From: Dehalococcoidia bacterium
GTDB lineage: Bacteria; Chloroflexota; Dehalococcoidia; Tepidiformales; Tepidiformaceae
NCBI GenBank assembly: GCA_020850615.1
Contig: JADZEI010000021.1
Span: 166,103-230,102 of the forward strand
DNA: 64,000 nt
Direction of reading: 5' to 3'
Shown: positions 1-7,091 of the stretch, piece by piece
Position numbering within the stretch: the first letter of the stretch is position 1
How the letters are laid out: every line of letters starts with the position of its first letter
Made by a program: the position numbers and the translations under genes
Notes under the pieces: generated by a model
What the model was told of the DNA's origin: nothing
Databases searched by the model: none
What the model saw: only the letters and a program-made list of their open reading frames with translations

Positions 1-38
1 CTGCTGTCGTCGCGCCAGCTCCGCGCCGGCGGGCCGCG

Positions 39-551
39 CTAGAGGTTCGAGTCTTCCTCGCGGAGCTGCTCCAGGGGCACCTTCGGCGGCTCCGCGAGCC
101 GGTCGAGCGAGACCAGGATGGCCGAGTGCGGGTAGAAGCGCACCGAGACGCGGTCGCCTTCCTTCACCTCCATCAGGAGGTCGAGGTCGCCGCGCAGGAT
201 CTGCTTGCTGGCGAGACGGATGTAGTGGCTGCGCATCACCAACGAATCGCTCCGGGACCAGCGCCGGGTGACGATGTCCTCGGTGTGCCGCGGCTCGGAG
301 CGCAGGTCCATGATCGCCTGGATCGCCTGGAACCCGAAGAGGACCGTGAAGATGGAGAGGACCACGATCAGGAACCAGGTGCCCTGGTTGCCCCCGGTGA
401 GGATGTCGGCCAGGAAGTAGACGAGGGCCACGGCCGAGACGAGGAAGAGCGGCGTCCAGATAATCGCCGTGCGCAGGATGCCATTGCGCACGCGCCCTTC
501 GCGCAGCCGCTGCTGGATCTCCGGGTCGTCTTGCCAGTCGTTTCGCGTCAT
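39..551 (-). CDS. small two-TM membrane protein, function unknown
   Basis: A 170-aa protein with a charged N-terminus, two hydrophobic segments (about residues 26-50 and 58-80) separated by a short glycine-containing loop, and a soluble C-terminal half of about 90 residues. I recognise no family. The ATG overlaps the stop of the upstream LysM gene as ATGA, so the two are probably translationally coupled and may act together at the membrane. The C-terminal part is rich in beta-prone, charged sequence, as in small ligand- or protein-binding domains. The start is fixed by the overlap. The first 38 bases of the window contain nothing I can assign. Confidence 0.7.
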   Translation of the reverse strand: MTRNDWQDDPEIQQRLREGRVRNGILRTAIIWTPLFLVSAVALVYFLADILTGGNQGTWFLIVVLSIFTVLFGFQAIQAIMDLRSEPRHTEDIVTRRWSRSDSLVMRSHYIRLASKQILRGDLDLLMEVKEGDRVSVRFYPHSAILVSLDRLAEPPKVPLEQLREEDSNL

Positions 552-1108
552 GGTGCAGGCGGAAGGATAAGCTGCTGGCCGGGCTGCAGCGACTCCGGGC
601 TCACGCCCGGGTTGAGCGCCTGGAGCTGCTCGACCGTCGTCCCGTTCGCAGCCGCGATGCTGGAGAGCGATTCGCCCTCCTGGACCGTGTGCGTGCGGCT
701 GGCTGCGGCTACCTCTGTCGTGGTCGCCGTGGCCGTCGCGGCGGGCGTCGTGGTGGTGGCGGCGGCCTGGGTGGCGTCGCCGCCCGGCGTCGCTGTGCGG
801 GCCGTCGAGCCCGCGCGCGTCGGCGTCGCGGTGGCGCTGGCCGCGGGCGCAACGGTCGGAACAGTGCGGACGGTGTCGTCGCCGGCGTCGTCCTGCGGCG
901 GGCGGAGGAGCAGGAAGATGGCGACGAGCGTGCCAACGGCGAGCGCGAGCAGCGAGCCGCGGTACACCCGGGCGGAGGGCGTCGCCGATTCCGGCGCCAG
1001 GCAGCGGAGGCAGACGTCCTCGCCGTGCATGCCGCAATAGAGGCGGCCACACTGGTGGCACTCCTGTTCCGCCGGGCGGGTGCAGTAGTGGCAGGTGGGG
1101 TCGGACAC
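548..1108 (-). CDS. B-box-like zinc-finger / TM / LysM protein
   Basis: A 186-aa protein built of three parts. Residues 1-40 hold a Cys/His cluster (C6, C9, C17, C20, C25, H28, C33, C36) like a small zinc finger of the B-box type. One TM helix follows at about 50-68. A Thr/Ala-rich linker then leads to a C-terminal LysM domain starting near residue 140 (THTVQEGESLSSIA). LysM domains bind peptidoglycan-like glycans, so the C-terminus should face outward and the zinc finger inward. Start is GTG. It is coupled by ATGA to the small membrane protein downstream. A protein of similar plan lies at 38607-39443. Confidence 0.75.
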   Translation of the reverse strand: MSDPTCHYCTRPAEQECHQCGRLYCGMHGEDVCLRCLAPESATPSARVYRGSLLALAVGTLVAIFLLLRPPQDDAGDDTVRTVPTVAPAASATATPTRAGSTARTATPGGDATQAAATTTTPAATATATTTEVAAASRTHTVQEGESLSSIAAANGTTVEQLQALNPGVSPESLQPGQQLILPPAP

Positions 1109-1260
1109 TGCCCACAGGGTACGCGGAGCCCCCGACAGGCGCGAGAAAAGCGGGGCCGGGGCGGGTCGCTCGCGCCATGGTCTCCCGCGGCGGGCGCAAT
1201 TTCGCCACCGCAACCGGACCGGCACTGCGCCGTCACCGGTCCTCCGCCGATGTTCGAAGC
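1109..1260. promoter_or_regulatory. divergent intergenic promoter region
   Basis: These 152 bases separate the minus-strand LysM gene from the plus-strand metallopeptidase gene and must carry promoters for both directions. I see no clear -35/-10 pair or operator, so this is assigned from gene geometry only. Confidence 0.4.
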
Positions 1261-3507
1261 ATGAAGATCCGTCTTGCGCTGACCGCCCTCGTCGCGCTGT
1301 GCGTCGCGCTGCCGCTCGCCGGGACCCGGCAGGACGCAGCCGCCCAGGCGATCCCCTTCGGCATCGCCTCCGAAACGTACTACCGGCTCGACGTGCCGAA
1401 CGGGACGATGAGGGTCCGCGTGGAGGCGGAGGTTTCGCCGGGGAAGGGCGAGCTGACCGAGGTGTACCTCTGGACGATGCCGGGCGCCACGAACGTCGTC
1501 GCGACACAGGACGATGCCACGCTCACCACCGAGATGACGGCGCCCGAACCGGGCATCCCGGCGATCGTCACGGCGACGCTGGCGAAGCCGCCGCGCGGCG
1601 CCCAGCGCACCAACATCGTGATGAACTACGACGTGCCGTCGCAGAAGAACGAGTTCGCGACGCTCGAACCGGGGCTCATCGAGGCGCTCTTCGTCAGCCA
1701 GGACGCGGGCTCGTTCGTGTTCATCGACATGCCCGCAACCGGCGACAATTATGTCGAGCCAGGCTGCCTCAGGACCGCCAGCCAGCCGAAGGACGCGCAC
1801 GACGCCGGCCTCGAACGGTTCGTCTGTGGCGACACCGTGAGCATCGCCTTCGCGACCGAGGACAAGGCCGCCCAGAAGTCGTGCACGGAGCTGGATGACC
1901 GCTGCCGCCAGAAGGCGTTGCCCGACGGCGAGGTCTTCCCGTTCACCGGCTTCGCCCAGTCCATCACCGACGACGCCAAGAAGGGCGTGCTCGAAGGGGA
2001 GCTGGCGCTCAGCGGCGGGCCGGTGAAGGTGACGCTCAAGTACTTCAAGACGGACGCGGCCTGGGCCCAGCGCCAGTTCGACATCGCGATGAAGGCGGTG
2101 CCGCTGCTCGAAGCCGCCTACGGCTGGCCCTACCCGCACGATGTCGTGAACCTGCGCCAGTCGCGGTTCATCGAGCTCGGTGGCGCGCTCGGCGTCGCCT
2201 TCCCGGACGAAGGGCAGATGCTCATCGCGAACGTGGACATCCCCGGCGTCGTGTCGGAAGAAGTGACGATCCACGAACTGGCGCACCAGTGGGCTGGCAG
2301 CAACCTCGAGACCTCGTGGCTGTGGGAGGGCCTCGCCGAATACGGGATGCGCGTGGTGGCGCCCTCGTTTGGGTTCACGCCCTATAACCGGCGGTGGGAT
2401 TCGTACCCGTGGAAGGATCCGCTGGCGACGTGGTGGCACGGGTCCAGCATCATGAACCCCGACTACTGGTACGGTAAGTCCGGCGCCTTCTGGTTCGAAT
2501 ACGAAAAGGCGATCGGCGGCCGCGAGAACATGATCGCCGCGCTCGGGCAGATGGACGACGCCGAGGCGAAGTGGCCGCTCGACGGCGAGTGGTTCATGGA
2601 CGCAGGCGAGCGGGTGAGCGGCGCGAACCTCGACGAGCTGTTCCTGACCTGGGTGTACAACCGCGAGTCCGCGGCGCCGCTCATCGCCGAACGGCGGGCC
2701 GCCCACGACAAAGTGAAGGAACTGACCGCGCGGGCCGCGCAGATGGGCCTGCCGGGCGTCCCCGCGGACATCCAGGGCCTGCTCGATGAGTGGCAGTTCG
2801 GGCCGGTGCCGGCGCTGGTGACCAGCGGCAACTCCGTGCTCGATGACTACAAGCTCCTCACCGAGGAGACGGCCGCCGCGGGGCTCCCCGTCGGAGACGC
2901 GGTCGCGAAATCGTGGGGTACCGTCTCGGTGGAGCTCACGCGGCGGGCGATCGTGGACCAGCGGCAGGCGATTGCGGCGATCGGCCGGGCGGCCACGGAG
3001 CTCGCTGGCCAGCCAGAGGACGCGCCCTCGATGGTGCAGCTCGCGGATGCGCGCACGAAGTACACCGAGGGCGACTACGTGAAGGCCGAGCAGCTCGCGG
3101 CGACCTCCACCACCACCGCCTACAACCAGGTGGCGGCGAAGAAGATGATCGCCATCGCCAAAGAGGAACAGGCGGCCTACAAGCCCTCCTTCCTGGGCAA
3201 GGTCGGCATGTTCTGGGCGGACCCGGATGGTGACCTCGCGAGCGCCGAGGAGGCCTACGCCAGCGGCGATCCGACCAAGGCGCTCGGCCTTGCCAAGTCC
3301 GCCTACACCGGCTGGACCGAGGCGGAGAAGCGCGGGCTGATGCGCCTGGCGATGCTCGCGGGCGCGATGTGTCTCGTGACCGTCGGCACGTACTACCTGC
3401 TCCGGCGCCTGGACCCGGACCGCAACGCGGTCAAACCGCTCGGCCAGGGCCACGTCCTCACGGACGAGGGCCGCGGCGGCTGGCAGGACTGGGAGAACCG
3501 GGCGTAG
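1261..3507 (+). CDS. membrane-anchored M1-like (gluzincin) metallopeptidase
   Basis: A 748-aa protein starting with a signal peptide (short basic n-region, hydrophobic core, AAAQA cleavage-like site). The zinc motif HELAH is at residues 338-342 and a second glutamate lies in WEGLAEY at about residue 356, so the spacing is HEXXH-x13-E rather than the x18 of canonical M1 aminopeptidases. A hydrophobic segment at about 693-715 followed by RR indicates a C-terminal membrane anchor with the catalytic domain outside. It is likely an extracytoplasmic peptidase of the M1/M61 gluzincin clan; its substrate cannot be read from sequence. The ATG is preferred over an upstream in-frame ATG at 1177 because it gives a clean signal peptide. 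It is divergent from the LysM gene. Confidence 0.75.
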   Translation: MKIRLALTALVALCVALPLAGTRQDAAAQAIPFGIASETYYRLDVPNGTMRVRVEAEVSPGKGELTEVYLWTMPGATNVVATQDDATLTTEMTAPEPGIPAIVTATLAKPPRGAQRTNIVMNYDVPSQKNEFATLEPGLIEALFVSQDAGSFVFIDMPATGDNYVEPGCLRTASQPKDAHDAGLERFVCGDTVSIAFATEDKAAQKSCTELDDRCRQKALPDGEVFPFTGFAQSITDDAKKGVLEGELALSGGPVKVTLKYFKTDAAWAQRQFDIAMKAVPLLEAAYGWPYPHDVVNLRQSRFIELGGALGVAFPDEGQMLIANVDIPGVVSEEVTIHELAHQWAGSNLETSWLWEGLAEYGMRVVAPSFGFTPYNRRWDSYPWKDPLATWWHGSSIMNPDYWYGKSGAFWFEYEKAIGGRENMIAALGQMDDAEAKWPLDGEWFMDAGERVSGANLDELFLTWVYNRESAAPLIAERRAAHDKVKELTARAAQMGLPGVPADIQGLLDEWQFGPVPALVTSGNSVLDDYKLLTEETAAAGLPVGDAVAKSWGTVSVELTRRAIVDQRQAIAAIGRAATELAGQPEDAPSMVQLADARTKYTEGDYVKAEQLAATSTTTAYNQVAAKKMIAIAKEEQAAYKPSFLGKVGMFWADPDGDLASAEEAYASGDPTKALGLAKSAYTGWTEAEKRGLMRLAMLAGAMCLVTVGTYYLLRRLDPDRNAVKPLGQGHVLTDEGRGGWQDWENRA

Positions 3508-3512
3508 GGGGG

Positions 3513-3574
3513 TTGTCCGTTGTCCGTTGTCCGTTGCCCGTTGCCCGTTGCCCGTGGCCCGTGGCCCGTGGCCG
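3513..3574 (+). repeat. heptamer tandem array: TTGTCCG x3, TTGCCCG x3, TGGCCCG x2, partial
   Basis: Nine consecutive 7-bp units in strict register, drifting stepwise from TTGTCCG through TTGCCCG to TGGCCCG. The array begins six bases after the peptidase stop codon and ends just upstream of the antitoxin gene. Its reverse complement (CGGACAA units) occurs at 4375-4402. Confidence 0.9.
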
Positions 3575-3600
3575 TCTACTACACTCGGGAGCGTGAGGGC

Positions 3601-3915
3601 GTGGTGAAACGACTGGTGGGGGTCGACGAAGCGAGCGACCGCCTCGATGATCTCATCGAGGCGGTACACGACCGCGGGGATGAGGTGGTCATCCAACGCG
3701 GCGGGGAGACCGTGGCGGTCGTGATACCCGCCGAGCGATACGCGGCTCTGGAGCGGAACCGCGAGCGCATGTGGGAGCTGCTTGAAAAAGCACAGGGTGC
3801 CGGCGAGCAGATGACCGAGCAAGAGGTATCGCAGCTCGTAGACAGCGAGATCTGGGAAGTGAGGCGGGCACAGGGTCGTTATCCGTTCTCCGTTGTCCGT
3901 CACGACTCGGTTTGA
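3601..3915 (+). CDS. Phd/YefM-type antitoxin (orphan)
   Basis: A 104-aa protein with the Phd/YefM pattern: an N-terminal segment with DEASDRLDDLIEAV, then EVVIQRGGETVAVVIPAERY, typical of the DNA-binding half that represses its own operon. GTG at 3601 is preceded by GGGAG at a spacing of about 8. No Doc, YoeB or other toxin follows; the next gene is a four-helix-bundle protein. The last dozen residues are encoded by a heptamer repeat (3879-3899), so the original C-terminus, normally the toxin-binding part, seems to have been replaced or extended by repeat sequence. It may therefore regulate without a toxin partner, or be decaying. Confidence 0.75.
   Translation: MVKRLVGVDEASDRLDDLIEAVHDRGDEVVIQRGGETVAVVIPAERYAALERNRERMWELLEKAQGAGEQMTEQEVSQLVDSEIWEVRRAQGRYPFSVVRHDSV
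3879..3899 (+). repeat. three heptamers (TTATCCG, TTCTCCG, TTGTCCG) inside the antitoxin 3' end
   Basis: Three 7-bp units in register at the end of the antitoxin reading frame, in the same orientation as the array at 3513-3574. They encode part of the protein's C-terminal tail. Confidence 0.85.
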
Positions 3916-3999
3916 GGCGGTGGGGTGCGAGCGCGCTATGATGCGCCTCGCGAACGTGGCCCATGCACGGCGGACCGCGAGCGAGAGGACGGCGCAGCA

Positions 4000-4365
4000 G
4001 TGGGTAGCTTCCGGGACCTGGACGCGTGGCGGCTGAGCATGGACCTCGCCGTCCAGGTGCATACCCTGACTCGTACGTTTCCGCGCGATGAACTGTTTGG
4101 CTTGACGTCGCAATTGCGGCGAGCATCGCAGTCAGTACCGCTGAATCTCGCCGAAGGCCAGGGGCGAGACACGCCCATGGAACTGCGTCATTTCGTCCGC
4201 ATCGCCAGGGGTTCGCTGGCGGAAACCGAGACCGGACTGGAGCTGGGGCGCCGGCTCGGCTACGTCTCGCCCGACGACTACGAGACGGTGATGCTGGCCA
4301 CCCAGCGCGTCGCCCGCGTTCTGAACGGATTGCTTCGTTCCCTCAGCGGCAAGGCCCCCGGGTGA
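4000..4365 (+). CDS. four-helix-bundle protein (23S rRNA IVP / S23 family)
   Basis: A 121-aa protein with the hallmarks of the free-standing four-helix-bundle (S23/IVP) family: an N-terminal FRDLDAWRLSMDLAV segment, then the characteristic LTSQLRRASQSVPLNLAEG helix, and a GSLAETET helix. The biochemical role of this family is not established; members are often found in intervening sequences of 23S rRNA or as solitary accessory genes. The GTG start has GAGAGGA about 11 bases upstream. It lies between heptamer arrays with the Phd-type antitoxin, suggesting that the two genes form one accessory insertion. Confidence 0.85.
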   Translation: MGSFRDLDAWRLSMDLAVQVHTLTRTFPRDELFGLTSQLRRASQSVPLNLAEGQGRDTPMELRHFVRIARGSLAETETGLELGRRLGYVSPDDYETVMLATQRVARVLNGLLRSLSGKAPG

Positions 4366-4374
4366 CGTCCGATT

Positions 4375-4402
4375 CGGACAACGGACAACGGACAACGGAC
4401 AA
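4375..4402 (-). repeat. heptamer tandem array, CGGACAA x4 (inverted copy of 3513 array)
   Basis: Four perfect 7-bp CGGACAA units, the reverse complement of TTGTCCG, begin nine bases after the stop of the four-helix-bundle gene. With the array at 3513-3574 they form an inverted pair about 0.8 kb apart enclosing two small genes. Confidence 0.9.
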
Positions 4403-4410
4403 CGGGCGGC

Positions 4411-5241
4411 TCACCACCCCATAGCCTTCAATCCCAACCGCAGCCCAACCAAAACGAGTGCGGCCGCCAGGGCGCGGATGATCGCGGTGGCGTGGAGGCG
4501 GTGGGCGAGGCGGGCGCCGAGCTGTGCGCCCGGGATGGCGCCGGCGGCGAGCAGGGCCGCCTGCGCGAGCGACCGGTCCCACTGGAGCGTGCCCGTGGTG
4601 AAGTGCACGGCCGTGCCCTCGGCGGACATGAATGCGAGCACGAACTGCGAGGTCGCGGTAGCGATGTGCACGGGGAAGTGGAGGATGGTCGCCATCACCG
4701 GCACGTGGATCACGCCGCCGCCGATACCGAGCAGGCTGCTGATGAACCCGACGGCCGCGCTGATCGCCAGGCCCTTCCACAGCGGATACGCGTAGAAGAA
4801 GCGGTTGCCCTGGCTGTCCGTGATCTGGCGGCGGACGACGCCACGGCCGGTCACCGGGGGCTGGATCGCCTGGCGGTTGCTGCGCAGGGCGAGGAACGCG
4901 CCCAGCAGGATCAGGGTCGCCGCGAAGATCGCATCGAAGAGGCGGCGCGGCACGAACCCGACCAGCACTGCGCCGCCAACCGCACCGGGCAGCGTCGCCA
5001 GGCCGAACCACATGCCGCTGCGGTAGTCGATCCGCTTCTGGCGCGCATAGGCCAGGCTCCCGGAGATCGCGTTCGCACAGACCACGAGCAGCGACATCGC
5101 GGTGATCGTTTCCGCGTCGCGGTCGGGGTAGACCAGGAGAAGGATGGGCACGAGCACGAACCCGCCGCCCGCACCGACGAGCGTGCCGAACGTGCCCACG
5201 GCCAGCCCGAGCGGGATGAGCCAGAGGTCGGAGAGGTCCAT
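4411..5241 (-). CDS. TauE/SafE (TSUP) family membrane transporter
   Basis: A 276-aa integral membrane protein with two homologous halves of hydrophobic helices. The first carries the glycine-rich GTFGTLVGAGGGFVLVP stretch and the second ISSLLGIGGGVIHVP, typical of TSUP permeases. These proteins move sulfite, sulfoacetate or related anions, and their substrates are poorly predictable. It is the last gene of the long minus-strand run, 26 bases after accDA. A paralogue lies at 12298-13110. Sulfur-anion export would fit the cysteine-synthesis genes elsewhere in the window, but that link is only inferred. Confidence 0.8.
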   Translation of the reverse strand: MDLSDLWLIPLGLAVGTFGTLVGAGGGFVLVPILLLVYPDRDAETITAMSLLVVCANAISGSLAYARQKRIDYRSGMWFGLATLPGAVGGAVLVGFVPRRLFDAIFAATLILLGAFLALRSNRQAIQPPVTGRGVVRRQITDSQGNRFFYAYPLWKGLAISAAVGFISSLLGIGGGVIHVPVMATILHFPVHIATATSQFVLAFMSAEGTAVHFTTGTLQWDRSLAQAALLAAGAIPGAQLGARLAHRLHATAIIRALAAALVLVGLRLGLKAMGW

Positions 5242-5267
5242 GGGCCCCCGCGCCGGCCGAGCTGCTG

Positions 5268-7091
5268 CTAGACCGGGATGTCCGGATTATCTCCGAATTC
5301 GGCCAGGCGGCGCAGGTTCGTCCGGCCACGGAGGCGGTCCCATGCGCCGCCAAGACGGTCCGAAAGGTGCGCGAGGCGCCGTTCCATGGTGCCGCGCAGC
5401 CAGGAGCGGGTCACGCCGATGTGGCGGTAGCGCTCGTAGCGGCGTTGCACGCGGCGCTTCGCCCCCAGCCGGCGGGTGCGGGCCAGCTCGCGGATGATGC
5501 TCCGGCGGAGAAGCAGGGCCGCCTCGTCGTGATCCGTGTGGGCGCCGTCGCCGGGCTCCGGCACCGTCGCGTCGATGATCCCGAGCTTGAGGCAGTCGTG
5601 CGAGGTGATGCGCAGGCGCTCGGCCGTCTCGCCGACGTCCCGCTGGTCCAGGATCACGGCCGCGTCTTCGGGGCGGATGACCTCGTAGACGGCGTTGTCG
5701 AGCATGAGCACGCGGTCGGCGACGCCGAGTGCGGCCGCCGCCTCCGAGTTGCCCTCGCCGATGATGACGGCGATCGTCGGCACCGGGACGTCGAGCATGG
5801 CCGCGGTGCACTCGGCGATTGCGTGGCCCAGCCCGGCCTCCTCGCTTTCGAGGCCCGGGTGGGCGCCGGCCGTGTCGATCAGCGAGACCACGGGGAGCTG
5901 GAAGCGCGCCGCCAGCCGGAGCGCGCGGTTCGCCTTGCGGAAGCCCGCAGGCCGCACCCAGCCGTCCGTGTTCGTGCGGACGTGCGGCTGGTTCTGGCCG
6001 ATGACCATCACCGCTTCGCCGCCGAGCGAGGCGAAGCCGGCCACGACCGAGGGGTCGTCCGTGCCCATGCGGTCGCCGCGGATGGCGGTGAACGACGAGG
6101 TCATGCGGGCGATGAAGTCGGCCGTGGTGGGGCGCTGCTGGTGGCGCGAGAGCTGGAGCTGCTGGAGCGCGCCGCGCTGCGTGTGCTCGAGCTTGTGCGC
6201 GTGCTTCTCGCCCGGCGCCGTCAGGTGGTAGTCGCTCATCAGCAGGTCGAGCAGGAGCGCGAGCTGGTCGCGGAGCTGCGGCCGCGGCACCACCGCGTCG
6301 ACCAGGCCGTGCTGGTAGTGCGACTCCGAGGTGTGGGCGTGCTGGGGCAGGTCGTTGCCCTGCGCCTCCTGCAGCACCCGCAGCGCCGCGTAGCCCACGA
6401 GCGCGTTCGGTTCGGCGATGAGGAAGTCCGCGAGGCTGACGAAGCCCGTGTAGGCCGAGCCCGTCGTCGGGTCCGTGAGCACGGCGATGTGCGGCAGGCC
6501 GGCGCGGCTGTGCTTCTGCGCGGCGGCGATGACGCGCGGCATCTGCATCAGTGCGAGCAGGCCCTCCTGCATGCGCGTGCCGGAGGTCGAGCAGACCGTG
6601 ATGACCGGGGTGCGCCGCGCCTCGGCCTTTTCGAACGCGCGCGCCAGCCGCTCGCCGGCGACGACGCCGATCGAGCCGCCGAGGAACGAGAAGTCCAGCA
6701 CCGCGGCGACCACATCGCGCCCGAAGATCGTGCCGGTGCCGGTGAGCGCGGCCTCCGCGAGCCCCGTGCGCCGCTGGGCGTTGATCACGCGGGAGCGGTA
6801 GGACTGGCGCCCGGTGAACGAGATCGGGTCGATCGCGGTCACGCCGCGGTCTGCTTCGTGGAACGAACCGGCGTCGAGGAGCGATGCCAGCCGTTCGTTG
6901 GCGCTCAGGTGGAAGTGGAACCCGCACGAGTGACACACGCGGTACCGCTCGTAGGACTTCGAGCCTTCCAGGTCGGCCCCGCACGAGAGGCACAGGTCGC
7001 GCTGGGGCTCGATTGGGGCGAGCTCCTCGCTTTCGGTGCGGCGCAGCAGGTCACGGAGGTTCTTCACAGGCTTCAGTGTATCAAGCGTCAT
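5268..7091 (-). CDS. accDA: fused acetyl-CoA carboxylase carboxyltransferase, AccD-AccA
   Basis: A 607-aa single-chain carboxyltransferase, which moves the carboxyl group from biotin to acetyl-CoA to give malonyl-CoA. Residues 1-280 are AccD-like: a zinc ribbon with C34, C37, C53 and C56, then the crotonase-type fold with GSIGVVAGE and STSGTRMQEG. Residues from about 310 are AccA-like (DRMGTDDPSVVAGFA, IDTAGAHPGLESEE). In many bacteria these are separate subunits. The biotin carboxylase and carrier genes are not in the window. The start chosen (MTLDTLKP) overlaps the end of ftsK by 11 bases; ATGs upstream at 7124 and 7148 are possible but lie deeper in ftsK and have no better ribosome-binding site. 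The C-terminal 60 residues are unusually basic. Confidence 0.88.
   Translation of the reverse strand: MTLDTLKPVKNLRDLLRRTESEELAPIEPQRDLCLSCGADLEGSKSYERYRVCHSCGFHFHLSANERLASLLDAGSFHEADRGVTAIDPISFTGRQSYRSRVINAQRRTGLAEAALTGTGTIFGRDVVAAVLDFSFLGGSIGVVAGERLARAFEKAEARRTPVITVCSTSGTRMQEGLLALMQMPRVIAAAQKHSRAGLPHIAVLTDPTTGSAYTGFVSLADFLIAEPNALVGYAALRVLQEAQGNDLPQHAHTSESHYQHGLVDAVVPRPQLRDQLALLLDLLMSDYHLTAPGEKHAHKLEHTQRGALQQLQLSRHQQRPTTADFIARMTSSFTAIRGDRMGTDDPSVVAGFASLGGEAVMVIGQNQPHVRTNTDGWVRPAGFRKANRALRLAARFQLPVVSLIDTAGAHPGLESEEAGLGHAIAECTAAMLDVPVPTIAVIIGEGNSEAAAALGVADRVLMLDNAVYEVIRPEDAAVILDQRDVGETAERLRITSHDCLKLGIIDATVPEPGDGAHTDHDEAALLLRRSIIRELARTRRLGAKRRVQRRYERYRHIGVTRSWLRGTMERRLAHLSDRLGGAWDRLRGRTNLRRLAEFGDNPDIPV

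Noticed and set aside
41..54. GGTTCGAGTC resembling a tRNA T-loop
   Set aside because: It lies inside the coding sequence of the small membrane protein and no cloverleaf arms surround it.
709..4113. 1134-codon open frame on the minus strand across the metallopeptidase gene
   Set aside because: It is antisense to a gene with clear motifs; composition is Arg/Gly/His-rich as expected for frame shadows in high-GC DNA, and no domain is recognisable.
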